Positions 27,661 through 35,803 of a stretch of DNA of 64,000 nucleotides are shown here, piece by piece. Source of the DNA: Aeromicrobium tamlense (GTDB taxonomy: Bacteria; Actinomycetota; Actinomycetes; Propionibacteriales; Nocardioidaceae); assembly GCF_013408555.1 (NCBI RefSeq), contig NZ_JACBZN010000001.1, positions 2,356,001 through 2,420,000 on the forward strand, in the 5' to 3' direction. Below the pieces are notes generated by a model, which saw only the letters and a program-made list of their open reading frames with translations, ran no database searches and was not told the DNA's origin. A program made the position numbers and the translations under genes. The stretch's first letter is position 1. The number at the start of each line of letters is the position of its first letter.

Positions 27661-29388
27661 TCATCGCGACCGCCTCCCGCGCGGAGGGGCGACGGACGCG
27701 ATCGCGGCCTCGAGCTGCCAGTGCGCGGACTCGAGGGCCACGTCGTCGGGCAGCAGGTCGAGGTAGCGCTCGGCCTCGGACTCCAGCAGGTCCTCGAGAC
27801 GGCGTGCGAGGTCCTTGCCGGCCTGGTCGGCGAGGTCGCGGACGGCCTGGTCGCCGAAGACGGCGTTGAGGACGGCCTGACCCGCGGCGGCGGTGCCGCC
27901 GGCGATGCCGAGCTCGGCGCCCGTGAGACCCGCCGTGCCGGCGAACACCACGACCATGAGGGTGACGCCCGCGGCGTTGACGCCCAGCGACAGCGCACGG
28001 GCCTTGGTCTTCTTGTCGGAGCCCTGCTCGGCGACGAGCTCGAACACGGCCTCGCGCCACTCGCGCGCGATGCGCTCGGCGCGCACCCGGACGTCGCGCG
28101 AGGCACGGTCCAGCCCTCGCTGGCTGTCGAGCAGGGTGCGACCGGCCTGCGTGGAGTCCCAGGCGCGGGCGACCTCCTCGGCGGCGCGCTCGGCGCGGTC
28201 GAGGATCAGCAGGTGCAGGCCCGAGACGGCGGCCTCCTCGACCTCCTCGGGCGTGGTGGGCTTGCGACGGAACAGCTTGTCGCGCCACGAGCCCACGGTG
28301 CGCTCGAGCTTGCGGAAGATCTCGCCCGAGCCCACGAAGTCCTGCCAGCGCGCGAGCACCTCGCCGCGCAGCATGGTGCCGTCGGTGGCGGCGGTCATGA
28401 GATCGGCGTGCGCGCTCAGGTAGACCGACGCGACGTCCTGGCGCAGCTGGGCCGCGGCGTCGACCTGACGGGTCAGCGCACTCTCCAGCTGGCGCGACTC
28501 CTGCACGTCGTGCGTGATGGCGCCCTGCAGGGTGCGCAGCACGATCTCGCGGCGCTGGGCCTCGTCGTCGGCGAGGTGCCGCAGCCACGACACGACCTGC
28601 GCGACGTCGCCCGTCGGCAGGACGCCCTCGGAGTCGGGCGTGGACTCGGGCACGGAGAACAGCGCCACGTCGGAGAGCCCGTGCTCGCTGAGCATCCGGG
28701 CCAGGTGACGCCGGACCTCGCCCAGGGCCTCGGGAGAGGTGCGGTCGAGCACGACCGCGATCGAGGCGTTGCGGTCGGCGGCCCGGCGCAGGTAGTCCCA
28801 CGGCACCTGGTCGGCGTAGCGCGCGGCCGAGGTGACGAACAGCCACAGGTCGGCGGCCCCGAGCAGCTGCTCGGCCATCTCACGGTTGGTCTCGTCGATC
28901 GAGTCGAAGTCGGGGGCGTCGAGCACGGCCACGCCCGGCCACAGCGTGGAGCAGGCCACCTGGCGGATCGTGTTGGCGCGCCGGCTGTTGGAGCCGGTGC
29001 GGACGACGTCGGGCAGGACACGGCCCGAGCGGAACCACTCGGTGTCGGCGGGGTGGTGGACCAGCACCGGGGTGCGCGTGGTGGGTCGCAGCACTCCTGT
29101 GGCCGACACACGGCGGCCGACGATCGAGTTCACCAGCGTGGACTTGCCCGCGCCGGTGGAGCCGCCGACCACGACCAGCAGCGGGGCGCCGAGATTCTCG
29201 AGTCGGGGGACGACGTAGTCCCCCAGCTGCTCGGCGATCTCGCGCTGGAGCGCGCGGTCCTGCTCGACCCCGGGTATGTCGAGTTCCAAGGGCATGGCGA
29301 CGACCGCTGCCGCCAGTCCTGACAGGCCCTGGAGCAGACCGTCCTCGACCATGGCCTCGCGCTGGGGAATTGCGGCAGGCTCAGTCAT
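27661..29388 (-). CDS. Dynamin family GTPase (first of pair)
   Basis: 575 residues. P-loop G-G-S-T-G-A-G-K-S-T at 75-84, T-T-R-T-P in switch I near 103, D-A-P-D-F-D in switch II near 155, and a V-L-D-R-T-S region in place of N-K-x-D. A long helical middle/GED-like part follows, with a short hydrophobic stretch around 470-500 (G-V-T-L-M-V-V-V-F-A-G). It is likely the membrane-remodelling partner of the downstream GTPase. Streptomyces DynA/DynB and mycobacterial IniA/IniC are analogous pairs; direct orthology is not shown. Confidence 0.82.
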   Translation of the reverse strand: MTEPAAIPQREAMVEDGLLQGLSGLAAAVVAMPLELDIPGVEQDRALQREIAEQLGDYVVPRLENLGAPLLVVVGGSTGAGKSTLVNSIVGRRVSATGVLRPTTRTPVLVHHPADTEWFRSGRVLPDVVRTGSNSRRANTIRQVACSTLWPGVAVLDAPDFDSIDETNREMAEQLLGAADLWLFVTSAARYADQVPWDYLRRAADRNASIAVVLDRTSPEALGEVRRHLARMLSEHGLSDVALFSVPESTPDSEGVLPTGDVAQVVSWLRHLADDEAQRREIVLRTLQGAITHDVQESRQLESALTRQVDAAAQLRQDVASVYLSAHADLMTAATDGTMLRGEVLARWQDFVGSGEIFRKLERTVGSWRDKLFRRKPTTPEEVEEAAVSGLHLLILDRAERAAEEVARAWDSTQAGRTLLDSQRGLDRASRDVRVRAERIAREWREAVFELVAEQGSDKKTKARALSLGVNAAGVTLMVVVFAGTAGLTGAELGIAGGTAAAGQAVLNAVFGDQAVRDLADQAGKDLARRLEDLLESEAERYLDLLPDDVALESAHWQLEAAIASVAPPRGRRSR

Positions 29389-29471
29389 CTCAGATCACTA
29401 CGAATGGTAGTGCAGTGGACACACCCCGGAGTCCCATTCGTCACACCAGCCCCAGATCCGCAGAAGTGGGG

Positions 29472-29648
29472 TCAGGAGGCGTCGAGCGAGCGGGCCTCGT
29501 CGACCAGCATGACCGGGATGTCGCGGCGGACGGGGTACGCGAGGGCGCAGCCGTTGCACACGAGCTCGTCGGCCTCGGCGTCCACGAACAGGCCGGAGCG
29601 GCACTGGGGGCACACCAGGATCTCGACGAGGGCTGGATCGAGGTTCAC
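29472..29648 (-). CDS. Trm112-like zinc-ribbon protein
   Basis: 58 residues: L-V-C-P-Q-C then C-N-G-C gives a four-Cys zinc ribbon, and Y-P-V-R-R-D-I-P-V-M-L matches the Trm112/UPF0434 family, small activators or folding partners of methyltransferases. The GTG start overlaps the DUF3499 stop (GTGA), so it is translationally coupled. About 80 bases separate it from the GTPase operon; these contain an 8-bp inverted repeat ACGAATGG/CCATTCGT (29400-29441) of unknown role. Confidence 0.88.
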   Translation of the reverse strand: MNLDPALVEILVCPQCRSGLFVDAEADELVCNGCALAYPVRRDIPVMLVDEARSLDAS

Positions 29649-29995
29649 GGCACCACCGTAGCCGAGTCGTCGCGCACGAGCCGCAGCACCGGCGAGCCGT
29701 CGTCGGAGGGCTGCTCGGGCGCCGGACGGCCCGCCTCGCGGACGGCCTCGGCCAGTGCCACGAGGTCGTCGTGCGTGGGCTCGGGCTCGGTGAACTCCGG
29801 GGCCAGTCGCACCACGCTCCAGCCCTGCGGCGCCGACAGGCGCTCGGCGTGACGCGAGCACAGGTCGTACGCGTGGGGCTCGGCGTAGGTGGCCAGCGGG
29901 CCCAGGACGGCGACCGAGTCGGCGTACACGTACGTCAGCGTGGCCACCGCGGAGTTCGGGCAGCCTGCGCGCGAGCATCGACGTTGCAGTCCCAC
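29645..29995 (-). CDS. DUF3499 family protein
   Basis: 116 residues, an actinobacteria-specific family. The start R-R-C-S-R-A-G-C-P-N-S-A-V-A-T-L-T-Y-V-Y and L-C-S-R-H-A-E-R-L give three Cys and one His likely to bind zinc. The function is unknown. Its divergent partner is the zincin gene, the same arrangement as mycobacterial Rv3258c/Rv3259. The GTG start has a TAACCT box 6 nt upstream, so leaderless. Confidence 0.88.
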   Translation of the reverse strand: MGLQRRCSRAGCPNSAVATLTYVYADSVAVLGPLATYAEPHAYDLCSRHAERLSAPQGWSVVRLAPEFTEPEPTHDDLVALAEAVREAGRPAPEQPSDDGSPVLRLVRDDSATVVP

Positions 29996-30001
29996 GGGGC
30001 G

Positions 30002-30007
30002 AGGTTA
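30002..30007 (-). promoter_or_regulatory. -10 box of DUF3499 gene
   Basis: TAACCT on the minus strand, 6 nt before GTG 29995. Confidence 0.5.
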
Positions 30008-30031
30008 GCCCGCGACCCCAGCGCTCCGCAG

Positions 30032-30037
30032 TAGGCT
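30032..30037 (+). promoter_or_regulatory. -10 box of zincin-like gene
   Basis: TAGGCT, 6 nt before ATG 30044; back-to-back with the DUF3499 box, giving two divergent leaderless promoters within 48 bp. Confidence 0.5.
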
Positions 30038-30043
30038 CACCGG

Positions 30044-30496
30044 ATGGCCAGCGAACCGGGATCCCGCATCGGCGTCCACGGCCCGCGTCCGGGCTCCGCC
30101 CGCGACCGTCGCGGGCGCGGACCGCGCGGCGTGATGTCGCTCCCGGGGCCCCTCTCGCCGCAGGGCGCTCCGGTCCACCGCACCCCGCGCGAGGCGTTCG
30201 ACGACCTCGTCGCCGAGATCCTCACGCGGCTCGACCACCACTTCGCGCGCGAGCCCGACCACGTCGAGGTCGCCGTCGAGGAGGCGCCGATGCTGCCGCC
30301 CGGCTGGGACGAGCCGGTGCCCCGCAGCATCGTCAACCCGGCGCCGGGCGGGTACCGGATCGTGGTCTACCGCCTGCCGATCGTGGGACGGGCACGCTCG
30401 GCCGTCGACCTCGAGGAGCTGGTCTGGACCGTGCTGCTCACGCGGCTCGGCGAGGTCTGGCACCACGACCCCGAGGACCTCGACCCGCGCGCCTGA
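30044..30496 (+). CDS. Zincin-like metallopeptidase family protein, active site degenerate
   Basis: 150 residues matching the actinobacterial metallopeptidase family next to DUF3499 (Rv3259-type). An Arg/Gly-rich N-terminus is followed by F-D-D-L-V-A-E-I-L, V-E-E-A-P, I-V-V-Y-R-L-P-I and a final helix. The classical HExxH is absent: the equivalent helix reads E-E-L-V-W-T-V-L-L-T-R-L-G-E-V, ending H-H-D-P-E-D-L-D-P. It is therefore likely non-catalytic, or uses different ligands. The role is unknown; strict linkage with DUF3499 suggests a joint function. Confidence 0.8.
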   Translation: MASEPGSRIGVHGPRPGSARDRRGRGPRGVMSLPGPLSPQGAPVHRTPREAFDDLVAEILTRLDHHFAREPDHVEVAVEEAPMLPPGWDEPVPRSIVNPAPGGYRIVVYRLPIVGRARSAVDLEELVWTVLLTRLGEVWHHDPEDLDPRA

Positions 30497-30509
30497 GCAG
30501 CGGCACCGG

Positions 30510-31832
30510 TCAGCGCACGGAGACGCCGGGAGCGACCACCGAGACGGGCGCGGGACGCACCGCCGTGGCGGCGATCCTGCCTCCCCCGGACTTCCAGAGG
30601 CCGGCCATGACGCGACGGCCCTCCTGCGGGGTCAGCACGAGATAGGCGGCGCCGTCCTTCGGCGCGGGGACGAGGGCCGAGGCCCCGGCACCGACGCTCA
30701 CCCGGCTCGTGCCGAGCGACTCCATCGACGCCGAGAAGGACTCGACCTCGACCACGGCGGCCTCCTTGGCCGTGACGACCGTGCGCACGGCGCCGCCGGC
30801 GAGCCGGACGGGCACGACCGCGGGACCCTCGATGGCGGCCGACGGCGTCACTCGGGCGACGTCGTCGTCGGTCTCGATCGAGGCGGAGGCCACGACGGGC
30901 AGGTCGGACGTGATCGCGAGGGACGCGCGTCGCAGGTCGACCGAACCCGGGACTGCGACGACCCGCGTGGACTCGGGTTCGACCGAGACGTCCTCGAGGC
31001 CCTCGGCGGCGAAGGCGCCACCCGGACCGCGGACCGACACCGCGACGTGCGCGGTGGACGTGCCCGGGTTCGCCAGCGCGAGGCGCGTGCCGTCGCCCTC
31101 GGGCAGGCCGGCCAGCACCTGCTCGGTGGCGGGGCCCGGCGCGGGGGCGAGCAGGTCGGCACCGCCGGTGCCGGCGTCGAGCGCGATCGCCGTGAGCGAG
31201 CCGCGGCGGCGCGAGACGTGGGCCGAGACGGCTCCCTCCCCCGCGGCGACGTCGTCGACCGAGATCTGGCGCCGCTGACCCGGCTCCACCACGAGGCCCG
31301 ACGTGTCCAGCGACTGGATCGGGCCGTTGGCGCCCCACCAGCTGAGGTCGGCCACGGCGCGGTTCTCGCCAAGGTTGACCAGGGTGATCGTGGCGTCGGA
31401 GCGGCCGCGGTCGCCCAGGCCCGCGAACCAGGCCTCGTCGACGACGGGCGGGCAGGCCGCCAGCACCGCGTCGCCCTTCAGTCGGCCGGCGACGTAGCCG
31501 ACCGATCCGGAGCCCTCGCCGGACTGCTCGAGCACGAGGGCGTCGCCGCCCGGCTCGGCGGTGCGCCAGCGGTCGGCCCGCGCCCACACCGGGTCGGCCG
31601 CCGCCTCCTCGGGGATGGGGCGAGCCACGGCCTCGTCGCCCGGCGCCACCTGACCCGCCGCGACGGTCCACCCGGACTCGACGGGGCAGGCCCACGTGGT
31701 CTGGCGGACCTCGACGGTCTGGCTGCCGCCGGCCACGACGGGCGGCTCGGGCTCGGGCACGAACGAGATCGCGGCGACGAGCAGCGCCGCCACGAGGGGG
31801 AGGACGTAACGGGCGGGGAACCGGCTGCTCAT
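30510..31832 (-). CDS. DUF5719 family membrane-anchored protein
   Basis: 440 residues. An N-terminal helix (about 8-26, V-L-P-L-V-A-A-L-L-V-A-A-I-S) directs a large extracytoplasmic beta-rich domain with repeated A/V/G/S-rich strands, compatible with DUF5719. No catalytic motif seen. Its ATG overlaps the glycosyltransferase stop (ATGA), so the two are made together and may act together in envelope polysaccharide assembly. It is convergent with the zincin gene, 13 bases apart. Confidence 0.78.
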   Translation of the reverse strand: MSSRFPARYVLPLVAALLVAAISFVPEPEPPVVAGGSQTVEVRQTTWACPVESGWTVAAGQVAPGDEAVARPIPEEAAADPVWARADRWRTAEPGGDALVLEQSGEGSGSVGYVAGRLKGDAVLAACPPVVDEAWFAGLGDRGRSDATITLVNLGENRAVADLSWWGANGPIQSLDTSGLVVEPGQRRQISVDDVAAGEGAVSAHVSRRRGSLTAIALDAGTGGADLLAPAPGPATEQVLAGLPEGDGTRLALANPGTSTAHVAVSVRGPGGAFAAEGLEDVSVEPESTRVVAVPGSVDLRRASLAITSDLPVVASASIETDDDVARVTPSAAIEGPAVVPVRLAGGAVRTVVTAKEAAVVEVESFSASMESLGTSRVSVGAGASALVPAPKDGAAYLVLTPQEGRRVMAGLWKSGGGRIAATAVRPAPVSVVAPGVSVR

Positions 31833-34636
31833 GCGTCGTCCTCCTCGTCCGGATCCGGTCCGGGGGCCGCGTTGCGGCGCACTGGCAGGGCACCCACGAA
31901 CGCGCCGACCCAGGCCAGCACCCACACGCCTGCGATCCAGGGGCGGGCGGGTCCGGCCTCGGGCGCGGGCTCGGCCTCGATCTCGGAGGTCACCGACCAG
32001 ACGCGCGAGTCGGGCGAGTCGCTGCCCTTCTGGGCCAGCCCGGGCGCCGCGTCGATCCGTCGCGCGAGGTCGAGGTCGACGTCGGGCGCGTAGATGCTGT
32101 CGACGCCGAGTCGCGCCAGCTCGTCGACGTCGTCGCGTGTGGGCGTGGTGACCAGCGAGGTGACGGTGTCGCGCAGGCGGTCCTCGCGCTCGGCAGTGGT
32201 GCGCAGCGCCTCGGCCCCGAGGTAGGGGCCGGGGCCCACGACGGCGTCGGCGACGATGCCGGACTCGGAGTCGCCGGTCAGCACGACGGTGGTGCCGGGT
32301 CGGGCCGCGAGGAAGGCGGGTACGACGCGGGCGTCACCGGACTCGAGCGGGTCGTCGATGCCGCGCACGACGAGCCAGCCGCCGGCGAGGATCGGGAACG
32401 CTGCCAGCAGGGCGATCGCCGGGCGTCGCCAGCGGCGGTGCTTGCGCGTGCGCAGGGCGGGCCAGGCGAACAGCACCGCGGTCAGCAGGCCGCCGAGCCA
32501 GATGCCCGCGCCGAGCCCGGACCACGCCCTGACCTCCGGAGCGCCGGGAAACGGCACGTAGGTCGAGATCGAGGCCAGCAGGCCCGTGGCCAGACCGGCG
32601 ACCGCGACGATCCAGGCGCCGGCGACGGCGCGACGGGTCGCCTCGGGGACGAGGGCCGCGGCGGCGAGCACGATGAGCGGGACCGCGATCCACCACGGCG
32701 CCGATCCGGGCCCGCCGCCGGTGCCGGTGACCACGTCCCAGGCGGAGGCGGGCGCGTCGACGGGGTTGCCGACCTCCCACCAGATCCGCCCGGACAGGAC
32801 ACGGTCGAGCAGCCACGGACCCAGCAGCACCGTGCCGATCACGCCGCTGAGCGCGAGGTAGCGCGCGGACGACCGCACCAGCAGCGCGCTGACGACGAGC
32901 GCGACGATGCCCAGCGCCCAGGCGACCGGCGCGAACGCCGCGACCAGCGCGATCCACAGGCCGACGAGGGCGGCACGGGTCCACGTGGGCTCGAGCACGA
33001 GGCGCAGGAGGACGTTGGCGAACAGGGGCGCCACGACGAGGGTGACCACCGTGCCCAGGCGGCCGCCGGCGATCGCGCCGGTGACGCCGACGACGAGGCC
33101 GTACGACACGGCCCACGTCATCCGGACGGCACGGTCGTCGCTGACGAGGCGGCCGAAGCGGTGGGCGGTGAGCGCCGCGAACGGCACCGCCAGCACCGTG
33201 AGGATCCAGGAGATGAGTCCCGGCGCGAACCACACCAGCAGCCCGACGAACGCGAGCGGGACCACGTAGGCCGGCGCGACGTCGGCGCTGCCGAGGCCGA
33301 CCGCGTGCGACCGCTCGAACAGCAGCCGCCACCACGACGAGACCGCGTCGGGCGACGCGGGCAGGACCGGGCTGAACAGGTGACCCGCGGCCACGGAGCG
33401 CGCCGCGACGAGCGAGCCCACGAGCAGCACCAGCACCCAGGTCAGCCACGGACGACGGCGCCACCACGGCGGCTGGTCGACGACGACCGGGTCCTCCTCG
33501 TCCTCCTCCGCGACGCCGATCGACCGCAGGCCGAGTGAGTCCACCGACTCGGGGCGGACGACGGCCTGCACGGTGGTGGCGGCGACGTCGAGTCCGTGCT
33601 GGTACGGCATCCAGAACGGGGCGAAGAGGTCCTTCAGCTCGCGGTTGCGGCGCACGACGTTCGGCTTGCGTCGGCGGCGCGCCGCGATCATCGGCCCGGG
33701 ATTGGCGAAGACCGTGACCATCGCCATGATCTCGCCGCGGGCCGACCGCAGGTCCTTGCCGAAAAGGAAGCCGACGAACCTCAGCAGCGAGCCCACGAAC
33801 AGACGGATGCTCAGCGGCAGGAACCGCAGCGGGTCGCTGTTGGCCAGCATCGTGTGCAGCGCGGCGGCACGGCGCTCGCCCGCGTGCTCGCGGACGCCCT
33901 TGCGGCGCACGCGACGCCGGTTGGCGGTGGCCTCGGCGTGGAACACGATCGAGCGCGGCGCCGTGCGCACGCGGTAGCCGGCGCGGTTGGCGCGCCAGCC
34001 GAGGTCGATGTCGTCGAAGAACAGCGGCAGCCGCGGATCGGTGCCGCCGAGGCGCTCCCACACGTCGCGGCGGACCAGCATGCCGGCGGAGCCGACCGCC
34101 AGGACGTCCTGCGGCCGGTCGTGCTGGCCGGCGTCGGGCTCGCCGGACTCCAGCATCGTCTCGCGCTGGCCCGTGCCGGTGACCGTGAGGCCGACCTCGA
34201 GGAGCCGCCGGAGCGACGGCCACTCGCGGACCTTGGGGCCGACGATGCCGATGTCGGGGTCGCGCGTGGCCTCGTCGAGGAGGCCGGAGAGCGCGTCGGG
34301 ATCGCAGATCTGGTCGTCGTGGAGCAGCCAGATCCAGTCGTAGGCCTCGGTCTGCGACTCCACCGCCACCGCGACCTGGCCGCCGAACCCGCGACGGGCG
34401 GGGGCGGTGACGATGCGCGAGGCGTGCGCATGTCCCTCGAGGAGGTCGCGCGTGGCCGGGTCGCTGTCGTCGTGGACGAGCACGAGGTGGTCGGGCCGGT
34501 GGTGCAGCCGGTCGAGGGCCGCGAGGGTCTGGGGCAGCCATCGCGATCCGCGATGGGCGACGAGAACGGCGAGGACGGAGGGAGGGCTGGCACGCCACGC
34601 CGGGACGGATTCGTCCTCGAGGTCGTCGTCGTGCAT
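31829..34636 (-). CDS. Large membrane glycosyltransferase, family 2
   Basis: 935 residues. The N-terminal GT-A domain (about 18-260) has L-V-A-H-R-G-S, V-H-D-D-S-D, L-L-H-D-D-Q for metal/nucleotide sugar and F-F-D-D-I-D-L-G-W-R as the acceptor motif. The C-terminal part has about 12 hydrophobic segments (about 395-790), then an extracytoplasmic domain and a final TM near the end. It probably adds sugars to a lipid-linked or exported envelope glycan. ATG 34634-34636 is chosen because TAAGGT ends 7 nt upstream; a longer frame exists. It is coupled to DUF5719. Confidence 0.87.
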   Translation of the reverse strand: MHDDDLEDESVPAWRASPPSVLAVLVAHRGSRWLPQTLAALDRLHHRPDHLVLVHDDSDPATRDLLEGHAHASRIVTAPARRGFGGQVAVAVESQTEAYDWIWLLHDDQICDPDALSGLLDEATRDPDIGIVGPKVREWPSLRRLLEVGLTVTGTGQRETMLESGEPDAGQHDRPQDVLAVGSAGMLVRRDVWERLGGTDPRLPLFFDDIDLGWRANRAGYRVRTAPRSIVFHAEATANRRRVRRKGVREHAGERRAAALHTMLANSDPLRFLPLSIRLFVGSLLRFVGFLFGKDLRSARGEIMAMVTVFANPGPMIAARRRRKPNVVRRNRELKDLFAPFWMPYQHGLDVAATTVQAVVRPESVDSLGLRSIGVAEEDEEDPVVVDQPPWWRRRPWLTWVLVLLVGSLVAARSVAAGHLFSPVLPASPDAVSSWWRLLFERSHAVGLGSADVAPAYVVPLAFVGLLVWFAPGLISWILTVLAVPFAALTAHRFGRLVSDDRAVRMTWAVSYGLVVGVTGAIAGGRLGTVVTLVVAPLFANVLLRLVLEPTWTRAALVGLWIALVAAFAPVAWALGIVALVVSALLVRSSARYLALSGVIGTVLLGPWLLDRVLSGRIWWEVGNPVDAPASAWDVVTGTGGGPGSAPWWIAVPLIVLAAAALVPEATRRAVAGAWIVAVAGLATGLLASISTYVPFPGAPEVRAWSGLGAGIWLGGLLTAVLFAWPALRTRKHRRWRRPAIALLAAFPILAGGWLVVRGIDDPLESGDARVVPAFLAARPGTTVVLTGDSESGIVADAVVGPGPYLGAEALRTTAEREDRLRDTVTSLVTTPTRDDVDELARLGVDSIYAPDVDLDLARRIDAAPGLAQKGSDSPDSRVWSVTSEIEAEPAPEAGPARPWIAGVWVLAWVGAFVGALPVRRNAAPGPDPDEEDDA

Positions 34637-34643
34637 GATCGCC

Positions 34644-34649
34644 ACCTTA
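34644..34649 (-). promoter_or_regulatory. -10 box of glycosyltransferase gene
   Basis: TAAGGT on the minus strand, 7 nt before ATG 34636; separates this operon from whiB2. Confidence 0.5.
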
Positions 34650-34691
34650 GGCGGTTGCGACCAACCGTCAGGTGTCAGCGGCGCGGGGAGG

Positions 34692-34943
34692 TCAGGCGCG
34701 CTTCTTGAGCTTGCGACGCTCTCGCTCGGACAGGCCACCCCAGATGCCGAAGCGCTCGTCGTGGGCCAGTGCGTACTCGAGGCACTCGGTCTTGACGTCG
34801 CAGCTCAGGCACACGCGCTTGGCTTCGCGCGTGGAGCCGCCCTTCTCGGGGAAGAACGACTCGGGGTCGGTCTGAGCGCACAGAGCACGCTCCTGCCACA
34901 TGAGCTCGGGGTCGTCGCCCTCGATCCAACCGACTAATGACAT
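34692..34943 (-). CDS. whiB2: WhiB family iron-sulfur transcriptional regulator (WhiB2/WhmD type)
   Basis: 83 residues. Four Cys at 22, 45, 48 and 54 (C-x22-C-x2-C-x5-C) hold a [4Fe-4S] cluster. G-I-W-G-G at 66-70 and the basic tail R-E-R-R-K-L-K-K-R bind sigma factor and DNA. M-S-L-V-G-W-I-E-G-D-D-P-E-L is typical of the WhiB2/WhiB group, which controls cell division or septation in mycobacteria and streptomycetes. ATG 34941-34943 matches the family start; a longer in-frame start would add 16 atypical residues. A perfect 12-bp palindrome lies two bases upstream. Confidence 0.95.
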   Translation of the reverse strand: MSLVGWIEGDDPELMWQERALCAQTDPESFFPEKGGSTREAKRVCLSCDVKTECLEYALAHDERFGIWGGLSERERRKLKKRA

Positions 34944-34945
34944 GC

Positions 34946-34957
34946 CTGTAATTACAG
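34946..34957. promoter_or_regulatory. Perfect palindrome CTGTAATTACAG at whiB2 start
   Basis: A 12-bp perfect palindrome placed 2 bases before the whiB2 ATG, in an A+T-rich pocket of a G+C-rich genome. It contains TAATTA, 5 nt before the ATG, which might be a -10 element, so binding here would block transcription start or ribosome access. Confidence 0.5.
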
Positions 34958-35034
34958 TCGGATGCCTGCCAAACGTCAAGCCGAATAGCAAATGTCCGGC
35001 GATCCTCGGCGTGTCGCGCCTCCGGGCTCCGCGC

Positions 35035-35040
35035 TAGCGT
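35035..35040 (+). promoter_or_regulatory. -10 box of TIGR03089 gene
   Basis: TAGCGT, 6 nt before GTG 35047; leaderless. Confidence 0.5.
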
Positions 35041-35046
35041 CGAGGC

Positions 35047-35715
35047 GTGACCACCACCCTCGCCACCGTCCTGACCCCCACGCCCTCCCCCGTCGTCACG
35101 TACTACGACGTCGCGACCGGCGAGCGCGTCGAGCTCAGCGGCGTGACGCTGGCGAACTGGGTGGCGAAGGTCGCGAACTTCCTCGTCGACGAGCTCGACG
35201 CCGAGCGTGGCACCCGCGTGCGGATCGGCCTGCCCAGCCACTGGCTGCGCTACGTGTGGATCCTGGGCGCCTGGCGCGTCGGGGCCGTGGTGGCCGACTC
35301 CGACGCGCAGATCGGCCTGTCGGGCCCCGAGCTCGAGGCCGCCGAGCCGATCCGGCTGGCGGCGTCGCTGCGTCCTCTCGGGGGCCGCTTCCCCGCCGAG
35401 CCCGAGGGCTTCCATGACATCGCGGTGCACGTGCCCGCGAGCCCGGACGTGTTCATCGACCTCGATCCCCCGGCGCCGGACGACCTCGCCCTCGACGTCG
35501 CGGGGCGCCGCGCCACGCACGCCGAGCTGCTCGCCGCGCCCGCCCTGACCGCCCGGGTCGTGCGCGAGCCGGGGTCCGTGGCCGACGACGCCGCCGACCT
35601 CGCGGCGGCCCTCACCGGCGGCGGCTCGCTCGTGATGGTCGCCGGCGGCGGACCCGACGACCTCGTGCGCATCGCCGCACAGGAGCACGCACGGCTCGAC
35701 GGGCCGGGACGTTGA
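35047..35715 (+). CDS. TIGR03089 family protein
   Basis: 222 residues, an actinobacterial family resembling a shortened AMP-binding enzyme N-terminus: Y-Y-D-V-A-T-G-E-R-V-E-L-S, T-L-A-N-W-V-A-K-V-A-N-F-L, then R-V-R-I-G-L-P-S-H-W. The ATP-binding and C-terminal domains of real acyl-CoA ligases are missing, so ligase activity is unlikely. In M. tuberculosis the homologue (Rv3268) lies next to an LCP gene, as here. The function is unknown. It is leaderless and divergent from whiB2. Confidence 0.87.
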   Translation: MTTTLATVLTPTPSPVVTYYDVATGERVELSGVTLANWVAKVANFLVDELDAERGTRVRIGLPSHWLRYVWILGAWRVGAVVADSDAQIGLSGPELEAAEPIRLAASLRPLGGRFPAEPEGFHDIAVHVPASPDVFIDLDPPAPDDLALDVAGRRATHAELLAAPALTARVVREPGSVADDAADLAAALTGGGSLVMVAGGGPDDLVRIAAQEHARLDGPGR

Positions 35716-35739
35716 GCCGATCCGCGATGGTGGGTGCCC

Positions 35740-35745
35740 TAGACT
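35740..35745 (+). promoter_or_regulatory. Likely -10 box of the ABC exporter operon
   Basis: TAGACT with about 58 bases to ATG 35804, giving a leader that contains the hairpin at 35750-35778. Confidence 0.45.
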
Positions 35746-35749
35746 CGAC

Positions 35750-35778
35750 GGGGCATCCGGGCCGACGGCCGATGCCCC
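35750..35778 (+). promoter_or_regulatory. Leader hairpin before the ABC exporter genes
   Basis: GGGGCATC (35750-35757) pairs with GATGCCCC (35771-35778), with an inner GGCC-GAC-GGCC element. It could be the terminator of the TIGR03089 gene or an attenuator in the 5' leader of the exporter; the sequence alone does not decide. Confidence 0.55.
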
Positions 35779-35803
35779 CGAGACATCACGACAGGAACCA
35801 CGC

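Noticed and set aside
29400..29441. Inverted repeat ACGAATGG / CCATTCGT upstream of the first GTPase
   Set aside because: Arms are short with a 26-base spacer; could be chance. Mentioned with the neighbouring gene only.
35047..35715. Functional acyl-CoA ligase
   Set aside because: Only an N-terminal fragment of the AMP-binding fold is present; this short form is a conserved family, so it is neither a ligase nor a pseudogene.
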